Positions 18,429 through 26,947 of a stretch of DNA of 64,000 bases are shown here, piece by piece; position 1 is the first letter of the stretch; every line of letters begins with the position of its first letter. Position numbers and translations under genes: made by a program. Below the pieces are notes generated by a model that was not told where the DNA came from, did not search any database, and saw nothing but the letters and a program-made list of their open reading frames with translations. This stretch comes from Stutzerimonas stutzeri (GTDB lineage: Bacteria > Pseudomonadota > Gammaproteobacteria > Pseudomonadales > Pseudomonadaceae): NCBI RefSeq assembly GCF_000219605.1, contig NC_015740.1, positions 1,922,001 to 1,986,000 on the forward strand. Reading direction: 5' to 3'.

Positions 18429-20912
18429 ATGAACACATACCGCAGCGGCATCCGCCATGCAGGATTCCGCATCAGCCTGCTGGCCCTGGCTGTCAGCGCC
18501 GGTTCGGCCTGGGCCGAGGAGCCGCTGGTCATGGAGCATGTCGAGGTCATCGGCCAGGCCGTCAGCATCGACGAGGCACTGAAGGACCAGCGCAGTTCCG
18601 ACAGCGTCAAGAGCGTGGTCCATGCCGATGGCATCGGCCAGTTGCCGGATGACAACGCCGCCGAAGCGCTGCAGCGCATTCCAGGGATCTCGGTGGAGCG
18701 CGACCAGGGTGAAGGGCGCTTCGTCAGCGTGCGTGGCATCGCGCCCGACCTGAACAGCGTCACCATCAACGGCACCCTGGTGCCCTCACCGGAAAGCAAG
18801 CGCCGCGCGGTGGCGCTGGATGTACTGCCGTCCGAGCTAGTGCAGTCGCTGTCGGTGGTCAAGACGCTCACCCCGGACATGGACGCCAACTCCCTGGGGG
18901 GCACCATCGAGGTGGAAAGCCTCTCGGCGTTCGATCATGACGGCCTGTTCTACAGCATCAGCGGCGAGGGCAGCTACGACGAGAATGTCGAGAAGACCAG
19001 CCCGAAGTTCTCCGGCGCGATCAGCAACCGCTTCAGCCTTGGCGATGGCGTCGACAACTTCGGTGTGGCCGCAGCCCTCAGCTGGCAGGAGCGCAAGTTC
19101 GGTTCGGACAACGTCGAAACCGGCGGCAAGTGGGACTTTGCCGACGATGGCGCACGCCTGGAAGAGTTCGAGCAGCGCGACTACGAGATCACCCGCGAGC
19201 GCACCGGTTTCGGGCTGAACTTCGACTACAAGCCGGATGACGTCAGCAGCTATTACCTGCGTACGCTGTACAGCCGCTTCAAGGACACCGAAACGCGCAA
19301 CGCCGCCGGCGTGGAGTTCGAGGACGCCCAGTTGCCCGGCGAAACCGGCGATGCCGAAGGCTGGCGCGAGCTGAAATCGCGCGAGGAAACCCAGACCATC
19401 CAGTCCTACGTGTTCGGCGGCGAACGCATGATGGGCCTCTGGACCCTGAGCGGACAGGTCGGCTACAGCCAGTCCCGCGAGCGCAATCCGGGTGGCATCT
19501 CCGGCGCGACCTTCGAAGGCGACTTCGCCGACGCCGGTTTCTCCAGCAGCCGCAAGCCGCGACTGACAGTGGATTCGGCCTTCTACGATCCGGCTTCCTT
19601 CGAACTGGATGAAGTGGAGTGGGAGAAGAGCGATACCCGCGACCGGGAGAAGAACATCCGCCTGGACCTGGCCCGCGACTACGACATCCAGGGCTACGCG
19701 GCGCAGGCCAAGTTCGGCGGCAAGCTCAGCCGCCGGCACAAGGACAACGACAGCGAGGTCTGGGTCTATGACGACTTCGACGACCTGACCCTGGCCGATT
19801 TCCAGGGTGGCAACGTCGACTACGCGCTCGGCCGCTTCGGCCGCGGCATCAGCGCCTCGGCGATCAAGGGTGCGATCGCCGGGTTGGACGCCAGCGAGTT
19901 CTACGACGAGGAGGAGTCGCGCATCAATGATTTCGACATGCACGAGGACATCAATGCCGCGTACCTGATGAACACGGTGGACGTTGACCGCTGGCGTGTC
20001 ATCGCCGGCCTGCGCTACGAGGGCACGCGCTTTCGCGCCAAGGGCACCGGCATGCGCGACGACCAGTTCGAGTCCATTTCCAGCAGCAACGACTACCACC
20101 ACTGGCTGCCCGGCCTGCACGTGCGCTACCAGCTGACCGATGACACGCTGATCCGCGCCGCATGGACCAACAGCGTGGTACGCCCGACCTTCGGCCAGCT
20201 GGCACCCGGTTTCGTCATCGATGGCGACGACGCCGAGTTCGGTAACCCCGATCTCAAGCCGCTGGAGTCCGTCAACTACGACCTCGGCATTGAGCACTAC
20301 ATGGGCCGCGCCGGCGTGGTGTCCGCCTACCTGTTCTACAAGGACATCGACAACTTCATCTACAACACCGACCTGGCCGGCACCGGCCAGTGGGCGGCGT
20401 TCGACGAAGCGCTCAGCTTCCAGAACGGCAGCAGCGCCAAGCTCTACGGGCTGGAGCTGGCCTACTCGCAGAAGCTCGACTGGCTGCCGGCGCCGTGGAA
20501 CGGTTTGTTGCTGGGCGCCAATGCCACCTTCAGCAAGTCCGACGCGGACATCGAGGGGCAGGGCATGCGCCGCAGCATCGACCTGCCGAACCATTCCGAT
20601 ACGGTCGGCAACCTGATGGTCGGCTGGGAAAACGACCGGCTCAACCTGCGCCTGGCCGCCAACTACAAGTCCGACTACCTGTACGAGGTGGCCGGTATCG
20701 ACGACAAGGCCCACGACCTCTACGTCGACGACCAGCTGTTCGTCGACTTCAAGGCCGGCTACTTCATCACGCCGAGCCTGCAGCTGACCTTCGAGGCGCT
20801 GAACCTGACGGACGAGTCCTATTACGTCTACACCGGCCGCGGTTCCTACAACGCCCAGTACGAAGAGTACGGGCCGACCTACAAGCTCGGCCTGACCCTG
20901 ACTCACTTCTGA
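18429..20912 (+). CDS. TonB-dependent outer-membrane receptor (TIGR01782-type), phytase-linked
   Basis: Outer-membrane receptor of 827 residues. A signal peptide ends at AWAEE (about residue 30), followed by a possible TonB box (HVEVIG), a plug domain (DDNAAEALQRIPGISVERDQGEGRF as key residues, VRGIAPDLNSVTINGT, MDANSLGGTIEV), and a long beta-barrel ending in KLGLTLTHF with the usual terminal Phe. The style matches the TonB-Xanth-Caul (TIGR01782) group, which often takes up organic substrates rather than siderophores. RBS GGGGGAA precedes the ATG. It heads an operon with phytase, ExbB, ExbD, TonB and PhoX. Import or surface capture of inositol phosphates or a phytate-metal complex is inferred from context, not shown. 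Confidence 0.88.
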   Translation: MNTYRSGIRHAGFRISLLALAVSAGSAWAEEPLVMEHVEVIGQAVSIDEALKDQRSSDSVKSVVHADGIGQLPDDNAAEALQRIPGISVERDQGEGRFVSVRGIAPDLNSVTINGTLVPSPESKRRAVALDVLPSELVQSLSVVKTLTPDMDANSLGGTIEVESLSAFDHDGLFYSISGEGSYDENVEKTSPKFSGAISNRFSLGDGVDNFGVAAALSWQERKFGSDNVETGGKWDFADDGARLEEFEQRDYEITRERTGFGLNFDYKPDDVSSYYLRTLYSRFKDTETRNAAGVEFEDAQLPGETGDAEGWRELKSREETQTIQSYVFGGERMMGLWTLSGQVGYSQSRERNPGGISGATFEGDFADAGFSSSRKPRLTVDSAFYDPASFELDEVEWEKSDTRDREKNIRLDLARDYDIQGYAAQAKFGGKLSRRHKDNDSEVWVYDDFDDLTLADFQGGNVDYALGRFGRGISASAIKGAIAGLDASEFYDEEESRINDFDMHEDINAAYLMNTVDVDRWRVIAGLRYEGTRFRAKGTGMRDDQFESISSSNDYHHWLPGLHVRYQLTDDTLIRAAWTNSVVRPTFGQLAPGFVIDGDDAEFGNPDLKPLESVNYDLGIEHYMGRAGVVSAYLFYKDIDNFIYNTDLAGTGQWAAFDEALSFQNGSSAKLYGLELAYSQKLDWLPAPWNGLLLGANATFSKSDADIEGQGMRRSIDLPNHSDTVGNLMVGWENDRLNLRLAANYKSDYLYEVAGIDDKAHDLYVDDQLFVDFKAGYFITPSLQLTFEALNLTDESYYVYTGRGSYNAQYEEYGPTYKLGLTLTHF

Positions 20913-20986
20913 CCCCTTGCCGCTCCGGTGCCCGCCGTTCCCCTTTACGGCCGGGCACCGGCCTGCGGCACCTGAATGGATATCGC

Positions 20987-22903
20987 ATGAACGCATTACC
21001 CAAAACCCTGCTGCTCGGCCTGTGCATCACCCTGGCCGCCTGCCAGTCCGCCGGTCAGGACGAGGCGCCACAGAGTACGCAGCTGAGCATCACCACGCCG
21101 GCGCAGACCGGCCTCGAATACGCGCAGCTGCTGGCCGGCAATGGCCCCTGGGCGCATGCCGAGCGCGTCCAGCTGGACAAGCAGGGCCTGCACCTGCTGG
21201 ACAAGGCCGGCAACACACTGGCCGAGCACAGCGGGCGGTTCGAGGGCCTCGACCATCGCCTCGACCGTCGGGGGCTGCTGCTGGCCACCGTGGAGCGCAA
21301 GCGCCAGCAGGCGATGCTGATCGGCCTGGATGACAACCGGACCTGGAGCCAGCCGCTGTATCTGCCGCGCACCTCGTTCGCCATCGAGGGGCTGTGCCTG
21401 TACCGCGACAGCGCGCGCAACGACTTCGTATTCCTGCTCGGCGAGGAAGGTGTCGGCGAGCAATGGCTGGTGGGCAGCCAGGGCCGCCTGCTCGGTGAAG
21501 CACGGCGCGTGCGCGGGCTCAGCCTGCCGCCGCAGAGCACCTTCTGCCAGACCGATGACATGGCCGGGCAGCTCTACGTCAACGAGGAGAACGTCGGCTT
21601 CTGGCGCTACCCGGCGGATGCCGAGGCGCCGCTGCAGCGTGAGCCGGTCGATCTGGTCAAGCCGTTCGGCGCGCTGACAAAGGTGGCGGCTGGCATGGCG
21701 TTGGTGCCGGGTGGTCTGTTGGCCCTGGATGCCGAGGCGCCGGCGCTGCACCTCTATCGTCAGAGCGAATCGGGTTGGCAGGCGGACGGCGTGCTGCCGC
21801 TTGAAGGCCTCGATGAGCCGGAACGCATCAGCGCGCGTCGCACCTCCGAAGGAGTTGAACTGCTGCTGGCGGACGAGCACGGCCTGCATCGCGCCCAGCT
21901 GGCGTGGCAGCCACAGGCACTGCCGCATCCCGAACCCATCGTCAGTCTGGCGGCAGCGGTGGAGACCGGCCCGGTGCCCAGTCTGGGGGACGCCGCCGAT
22001 GACCCGGCGATCTGGGTCAATCCGCGCGATCCTGCGCAGAGTCGCGTGCTCGGCACCGACAAGAAGGGCGGGCTGGTGGTGTACGACCTGGAAGGCCGCC
22101 AGCTGCAAAGCCTGACCGTCGGCCGGCTGAACAACGTCGATGTGCGCAGCGGTTTCCGCCTCGGCAGCAAGCGCGTGGACCTGGCCGTGGCCAGCAACCG
22201 GGATCACAACAGCCTGCACCTGTTCGCCATCGACCGCGCGAGCGGGGTGCTCCGCGATATCGGCCAGATCGCCACGTCGCTGAGCGATATCTACGGCCTG
22301 TGCATGTTCCAGAACCGCCAAGGTGTCACCTACGCGATCGCCAACGACAAGGACGGCACCTTCGTTCAGTACCGCCTCGATGGCCAGTCCGGCCAGCCGC
22401 AGGGTGAACTGGTGCGGCGCTTCAAGCTGGACAGCCAGCCCGAGGGCTGCGTCGCCGATGACCGTGGCGAGCGGCTGTTCGTCGGTGAAGAGGACGTTGC
22501 GGTCTGGGTGGTCGATGCCCGTGCCGAGGTGCCGGCAGCGCCCCAGAAGGTGATCGGCGTTGGCGGGCCGGTGTACGACGACATCGAAGGCCTGGCGCTC
22601 TACCACGGCGAGGGTGGCGATTACCTGGTGATCTCCAGCCAGGGCAACGACAGCTACGTGGTGCTTGATGCCCAGGCGCCGTATGCCGTGCGCGGCGCGT
22701 TCCGCATCGGCCTGAATGCCGAGCGCGGTATCGACGGCGCTTCGGAAACCGACGGGCTGGAGGTCACTTCGGCGGATCTCGGCGGCATCTGGAGCCGGGG
22801 CATGCTGGTGGTGCAGGACGGCCGCAAGCGCATGCCCGAAGGCACGCAGAACTACAAATACCTGCCCTGGTCAGCCATCGCCGATGCGCTGGGTCTGGAT
22901 TGA
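20987..22903 (+). CDS. Beta-propeller phytase, lipoprotein, tandem-domain
   Basis: Protein of 638 residues with a lipoprotein signal (lipobox L16-A17-A18-C19), so probably anchored to the outer membrane. The C-terminal half (about 325-638) is a beta-propeller phytase that removes phosphate from inositol hexakisphosphate with calcium. It shows ADDPAIWVNP, GTDKKGGLVVYDLEG, LNNVDVR, LAVASNRDHNSL, EGCVADDRGERLFVGEED and a SETDGLEV end. The N-terminal half (about 30-310) looks like a second propeller but lacks the DDPAIW calcium/phosphate motif, as in other tandem phytases where it is thought to aid binding. ATG at 20987 is chosen for the signal peptide; the open frame continues upstream inside the receptor gene but is a shadow there. 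Confidence 0.9.
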   Translation: MNALPKTLLLGLCITLAACQSAGQDEAPQSTQLSITTPAQTGLEYAQLLAGNGPWAHAERVQLDKQGLHLLDKAGNTLAEHSGRFEGLDHRLDRRGLLLATVERKRQQAMLIGLDDNRTWSQPLYLPRTSFAIEGLCLYRDSARNDFVFLLGEEGVGEQWLVGSQGRLLGEARRVRGLSLPPQSTFCQTDDMAGQLYVNEENVGFWRYPADAEAPLQREPVDLVKPFGALTKVAAGMALVPGGLLALDAEAPALHLYRQSESGWQADGVLPLEGLDEPERISARRTSEGVELLLADEHGLHRAQLAWQPQALPHPEPIVSLAAAVETGPVPSLGDAADDPAIWVNPRDPAQSRVLGTDKKGGLVVYDLEGRQLQSLTVGRLNNVDVRSGFRLGSKRVDLAVASNRDHNSLHLFAIDRASGVLRDIGQIATSLSDIYGLCMFQNRQGVTYAIANDKDGTFVQYRLDGQSGQPQGELVRRFKLDSQPEGCVADDRGERLFVGEEDVAVWVVDARAEVPAAPQKVIGVGGPVYDDIEGLALYHGEGGDYLVISSQGNDSYVVLDAQAPYAVRGAFRIGLNAERGIDGASETDGLEVTSADLGGIWSRGMLVVQDGRKRMPEGTQNYKYLPWSAIADALGLD

Positions 22904-22970
22904 TGTCATCGCCCGGTAACCGACCCGCCATCCAATAGCAGCTGCCCATGCGGGCAGGAGGAAACGATTC

Positions 22971-23684
22971 ATGCAAACGACTCTCGAGCACATGTCCGTC
23001 TGGGGCCTGATCAGCGAGGCCAGCCTGGTGGTGCAGGCGGTGATGGTGATCCTGGTGCTGGCTTCGGTCTCCAGCTGGTACCTGATCATCCGTCGCAGCG
23101 CCGCGCTGCACCGCAGCGAACGTCTGCTGCGCAGCTTCCAGCAGCGCTTTCGCCAGGGCGGCGATCTCGCCCAGCTCTACCGCGAAGGGCAGCAGCAGCC
23201 GTTGCCGGAGGAGGCCGCTTTGCAGCGCATCTTCCTCGCCGGTTACGGCGAGTTCGCCCAACTCCAGCGTGAAGCGGGCATCGCCCCGGATGCGGTCGCC
23301 GAGGGCGTGGAGCGCAGCCTGTACGTCGCCATTGCCGAGCAGGAGGAACGCCTGGAGAAGGGCCTGCAGTTCCTCGCCACGGTGGGTTCGGTGAGCCCCT
23401 ACATTGGCCTGTTCGGCACCGTGTGGGGGATCATGAACTCCTTCCTCGGCCTTTCGCAGGTACAGCAGGCCACGCTTTCCACCGTCGCCCCGGGTATCGC
23501 CGAAGCGCTGATCGCCACGGCCATCGGCCTGTTCGCGGCGATTCCCGCAGTGATGGCCTACAACCGCTTCGCCGCCCGCGGGCAGACGCTGGTCGGCCGT
23601 TACTACGCCTTCGGCAACGAGCTGCAGGCGCGCCTGCATCGGCGCCTGCACGCTGCTTCGCCCAGCGTCGCCGCAGCCGCCTGA
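22971..23684 (+). CDS. exbB: ExbB/TolQ family energizer protein
   Basis: Inner-membrane proton-channel subunit of 237 residues. It has a helix near the N-terminus (LVVQAVMVILVLASVSSWYLI), a large cytoplasmic loop, and two C-terminal helices with GSVSPYIGLFGTVWGIMNSF and ATAIGLFAAIPAVMAYN, the MotA/TolQ/ExbB core. Sequence style is closer to TolQ than to classic ExbB. A GCAGGAGGAAA site precedes the ATG. Its place between phytase and exbD/tonB suggests it powers the operon's own receptor. Confidence 0.9.
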   Translation: MQTTLEHMSVWGLISEASLVVQAVMVILVLASVSSWYLIIRRSAALHRSERLLRSFQQRFRQGGDLAQLYREGQQQPLPEEAALQRIFLAGYGEFAQLQREAGIAPDAVAEGVERSLYVAIAEQEERLEKGLQFLATVGSVSPYIGLFGTVWGIMNSFLGLSQVQQATLSTVAPGIAEALIATAIGLFAAIPAVMAYNRFAARGQTLVGRYYAFGNELQARLHRRLHAASPSVAAAA

Positions 23685-23695
23685 GGAGGCCAGCG

Positions 23696-24160
23696 ATGCT
23701 AGTCAGGCCACAGCGCAAACACGGGCCCAAGGCGGAAATGAATGTGGTGCCCTATATCGACGTGATGCTGGTGCTACTGGTGATCTTCATGGTCACCGCG
23801 CCGATGCTGGTGCAGGGCGTCAAGATCGAGCTGCCGAAGGTGGCGGCCGAGGCGCTGCCGGTAGAGAACGAGCGGCAGATCCTGACGCTTTCGGTGAAGG
23901 CCGACGGCGGCTTCTACTGGAACCTCGGCAGCGAGCTGGACGTCGAGAACCAGACCGACAGCGCCGTCGACCTGGCCGAGCTGCAGGCCAAGGTCGGCGC
24001 GGTCATTGCCGCGCGGGGCGACACCCAGGTCTATATCCGTGCCGACGAGGCGGCGGACTACGGTCGTGTGGTCGCCGGTATCGCCGAGCTGCAGCGCGGC
24101 GGGGTGGTCAACCTGGGCCTGATCACCGAGGCGCCGGCCGCTGCGGAGCAGGAGCAATGA
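23696..24160 (+). CDS. exbD: ExbD/TolR family energizer protein
   Basis: Protein of 154 residues with one N-terminal membrane helix carrying the essential Asp (VVPYIDVMLVLLVIFMV) and a periplasmic domain ending with RADEAADYGRVVAGIAELQ and LGLITE, as in TolR/ExbD. A GAGGAGG site lies eight bases before the ATG, and the stop overlaps the tonB start (ATGA). It pairs with ExbB to use the proton gradient. Confidence 0.9.
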   Translation: MLVRPQRKHGPKAEMNVVPYIDVMLVLLVIFMVTAPMLVQGVKIELPKVAAEALPVENERQILTLSVKADGGFYWNLGSELDVENQTDSAVDLAELQAKVGAVIAARGDTQVYIRADEAADYGRVVAGIAELQRGGVVNLGLITEAPAAAEQEQ

Positions 24161-24948
24161 TGGCGCTCGGCTTGTCGGCGCCGCCCACGGCCGTGCTCAA
24201 ACAGCGGCGATGGACCGGTGCCGCTGGCGCGGCGCTAACCACGCTGGGCTTGCATGCCGGGCTGTTCGCCCTGCTGCTGACCAGCTGGACGCCGACGATG
24301 GACGCACCGGTTGCCACCCAGGTGATGCAGACCCAGCTGATCAGCCTGCCGCCGCCGGTGCCAGTACTGCCCGAACCGCCGGTTGCGAAACCGGTCGAAG
24401 CGCCGCCGCCCCCCGTTCAGGTCGAAGCGCCACCACAGGTGGAGCAGGCCGACCTGGCCTTCAAGCGCGCCGAACGGGAGCGCGAAGCCGAGCAGCAGCG
24501 CAAGCAGCAGCTGGAACGTCGCCGCGAGGAGCACCGCCGCCGTGACGAACAGCAGCGTCTGGAGCAAGAGCGTCTGGCCGAGCAGGCACGGCTGGACGCG
24601 CAGCGCCGCCAGGCCGAGGCAACGGCCCGTGCCGAAGCGGCCGAGCGTGCCCGGCAGGCGGCTGCCGCGGAGGCAGCCAGCCGCCAGTACCTGCCGATCG
24701 CCAAGAAGCCGCCGGTCTATCCGCAGCGGGCGCTGGACGCCGGGCTGCAGGGCGCCTGCACGGTGAGCTACACGGTGGACGTCCAGGGACGGGTGCGTTC
24801 GCCCAAGGTGGTTGGTGACTGCCATCCGCTGTTCATCCGTCCATCGCTGATCGCGGCCCAGAGCTTCCGCTACCAGCCGCGCATCGTCGATGGGCGGGCG
24901 GTGGAGGTGCCCAACGTGCAGAACACCTTTCATTACCGCATCGAGTGA
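24157..24948 (+). CDS. tonB: TonB family energy transducer with TolA-like central helix
   Basis: Protein of 263 residues. A membrane anchor (about 19-43) is followed by a proline-rich stretch (PPPVPVLPEPP, EAPPPP), a long charged helix rich in Glu/Arg/Gln/Ala (about 105-175), and a C-terminal TonB domain: YPQRALDAGLQGACTVSYTVD as key residues, VVGDCHPLFIRPSL, FRYQPRIVDG. The long charged helix is unusual for TonB and recalls domain II of TolA, matching the TolQR-like style of the neighbouring ExbBD. Start ATG overlaps exbD; the adjacent ATG at 24160 is equally possible. Confidence 0.88.
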   Translation: MMALGLSAPPTAVLKQRRWTGAAGAALTTLGLHAGLFALLLTSWTPTMDAPVATQVMQTQLISLPPPVPVLPEPPVAKPVEAPPPPVQVEAPPQVEQADLAFKRAEREREAEQQRKQQLERRREEHRRRDEQQRLEQERLAEQARLDAQRRQAEATARAEAAERARQAAAAEAASRQYLPIAKKPPVYPQRALDAGLQGACTVSYTVDVQGRVRSPKVVGDCHPLFIRPSLIAAQSFRYQPRIVDGRAVEVPNVQNTFHYRIE

Positions 24949-24977
24949 TGCGGTTCAGCCATTCAGGATTCGTTTCG

Positions 24978-26939
24978 ATGAAACAGGATTTCAGCGCTTT
25001 TCACGCCAGCATCGCCGCCCATGATGACCAGGCGATCAACCCCAGCCGCAACGTATCTCTGCACGATGTCATCGATCAGCGCCGCCGCGGCCTGCTCAAG
25101 GGCGGCCTGGGCCTGGCCGGCATTGCCTTTCTCGGCGGCGCACTGGCCGGCGCCCGGGCTGCTGCCGGACCGGCGCGACTGATCGGTTTCCAGGGCATTC
25201 CGGCGCAGCTCGACCCGCAGTTCGACCGGGTCGAGGTGGCGCCAGGGTACAGCGCGCGGGTGTTCTTTTCCTGGGGCGACCCGGTACTGGCCGATGCGCC
25301 TCAGTGGCAGGCCGATGCCAGCGACGACTGGCAGGCGCAGCTCAAGCAGGCCGGCGACAACCACGACGGCATGCATTTTTTCCCGTTCCCCGATGCGCCG
25401 GGCAGCCACGGCCTGCTGGTGATCAATCACGAATACGTCAACCCGACGCTGCACACCGACGGCATGCGTCTGGAGGAAGGCCGGCGCCCGCTGGAACAGG
25501 TGCGCAAGGAGCAGGCGGCCCACGGACTGAGCGTCATTGAAGTGCGCAAGGATGCCCGTGGCCAGTGGCAGCGGGTGTTGCCGTCGCGCTACAACCGGCG
25601 CCTCAGCGCGTTGACGGAGATGGCCATTTCCGGGCCGCTGGCCGGCCATCCGAGCATGAAGACCGTCGCCGACCCGGATGGCAGGACCGTTCTGGGCACG
25701 CTGAACAATTGCTCCAGCGGCTTCACCCCCTGGGGCACCTATCTGATCTGCGAGGAGAACTGGCACAACTACTTCGTCAACCACGATCCGCAGGACCTGG
25801 CGGCGCGGGTCTCGCACCAGCGTTACGGCATCGCCGGCAGCGGCTTGAGCAAGCTCTACGGCTGGGAAACCGCCGATCCGCGCTTCGATGCCACGCCGCG
25901 GGCCGACCAGCCCCACGGTGGCTACGTCAACGAGCCGCACCGCTTCGGCTGGGTGGTGGAAGTCGATCCGTTCGCCCCTGACAGCGTACCGGTCAAGCGC
26001 ACCGCGTTCGGCCGTTATTGCCGCGAATGCTCGGTGCTGTCGCTGGGCGAGGATGGGCGCATGGCGTTCTACTCGGGCGACGACACCAAGGGCGAGTATG
26101 TCTACAAGTTCGTCCCCAGCGGTCGCTTCGCGGCCGGGGCGGACGCCGACAACCGCCGCCTGCTGGATGAGGGCACGCTGTACGTTGCCCGCTTCGACGC
26201 CGACGGCAGCGGTGAATGGCTGGCTCTGGTGCATGGCGAGCACGGGCTGACCGCAGAGAACGGCTTTCCCGGTCAGGCCGAGGTGCTGCTCAATGCCCGC
26301 GCTGCCGCTGACCGCGCCGGGGCGACGCCGATGGATCGGCCGGAATGGGTCGCGGTGCATCCGCAGACCCGCGAGGTCTACGTAACGCTCACCAACAACG
26401 ACGGGCGTGGCGACAGGCAGCCTGTGGACAAGGCCAACCCGCGACCGAACAACCTGCACGGCCAGATCCTGCGCTGGCAGGAAGAGGGCGGTGATCCGAC
26501 CGCCACGCGCTTTGAGTGGGAGGTCTTTCTGCTCGCCGGCGAGCGCAGCGGGGCGCGGGACGCCCAGGGCGACCCGGTGGCGGCCAATCTGGTCGGTACC
26601 ATCGACGGCGACTGCTTCTCCTCGCCGGATGGTCTGGCATTCGATGCCGCTGGCCGGCTGTGGATCGAAACCGATTTCGACGACGACCAGCCAGCCATGC
26701 AGGCCATGGGCACCAACCAGCTGCTCTGTGCCGACCCGGTCACCCGGGAGGTGCGGCGTTTTCTGGTGGGGCCGCGTGGTTGCGAGATCACCGGCATCAC
26801 TTGGAGCCCGGACTACCGCGCCATGTGGATCAATGTGCAGCACCCGGGGCTGAGCTTTCCGGCCAGCGACGGCCAATCACGCCCGCGCTCGTCCACCGTG
26901 CTGATCACCAAGGACGATGGCGGCGTGATCGGCAGCTGA
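24978..26939 (+). CDS. phoX: PhoX family phosphatase (DUF839), Tat-exported
   Basis: Periplasmic or secreted phosphatase of 653 residues. A twin-arginine signal (QRRRGLLKGG followed by a hydrophobic stretch and AGARAAAG) directs folded export. The body matches PhoX/DUF839: NHEYVNPTLHTDG, NCSSGFTPWGTYLICEENWHNYF as key residues, GWVVEVDPF, FYSGDD, EWVAVHP, LTNNDGRG, NLHGQILRW, SSPDGLAFD and WIETD. PhoX enzymes bind calcium and iron and release phosphate from many organophosphates, so it could complete dephosphorylation begun by the phytase. ATG at 24978 is preferred; GTG 24945 and ATG 24948 are in frame and would overlap tonB. Confidence 0.9.
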   Translation: MKQDFSAFHASIAAHDDQAINPSRNVSLHDVIDQRRRGLLKGGLGLAGIAFLGGALAGARAAAGPARLIGFQGIPAQLDPQFDRVEVAPGYSARVFFSWGDPVLADAPQWQADASDDWQAQLKQAGDNHDGMHFFPFPDAPGSHGLLVINHEYVNPTLHTDGMRLEEGRRPLEQVRKEQAAHGLSVIEVRKDARGQWQRVLPSRYNRRLSALTEMAISGPLAGHPSMKTVADPDGRTVLGTLNNCSSGFTPWGTYLICEENWHNYFVNHDPQDLAARVSHQRYGIAGSGLSKLYGWETADPRFDATPRADQPHGGYVNEPHRFGWVVEVDPFAPDSVPVKRTAFGRYCRECSVLSLGEDGRMAFYSGDDTKGEYVYKFVPSGRFAAGADADNRRLLDEGTLYVARFDADGSGEWLALVHGEHGLTAENGFPGQAEVLLNARAAADRAGATPMDRPEWVAVHPQTREVYVTLTNNDGRGDRQPVDKANPRPNNLHGQILRWQEEGGDPTATRFEWEVFLLAGERSGARDAQGDPVAANLVGTIDGDCFSSPDGLAFDAAGRLWIETDFDDDQPAMQAMGTNQLLCADPVTREVRRFLVGPRGCEITGITWSPDYRAMWINVQHPGLSFPASDGQSRPRSSTVLITKDDGGVIGS

Positions 26940-26947
26940 GGCGCTCG

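Noticed and set aside
17585..18432. Short open frames in the 17.5-18.4 kb gap as small genes
   Set aside because: They run through the inverted-repeat arms and C/G-rich blocks, have no ribosome sites at good spacing and no recognisable sequence.
20390..20986. Upstream extension of the phytase reading frame into the receptor gene
   Set aside because: The extension is out of frame with the receptor and lacks meaning; the lipoprotein signal fixes the start at 20987.
18837..20996. 719-codon open frame opposite the TonB receptor
   Set aside because: Pure antisense of a well-supported receptor; no family resemblance.
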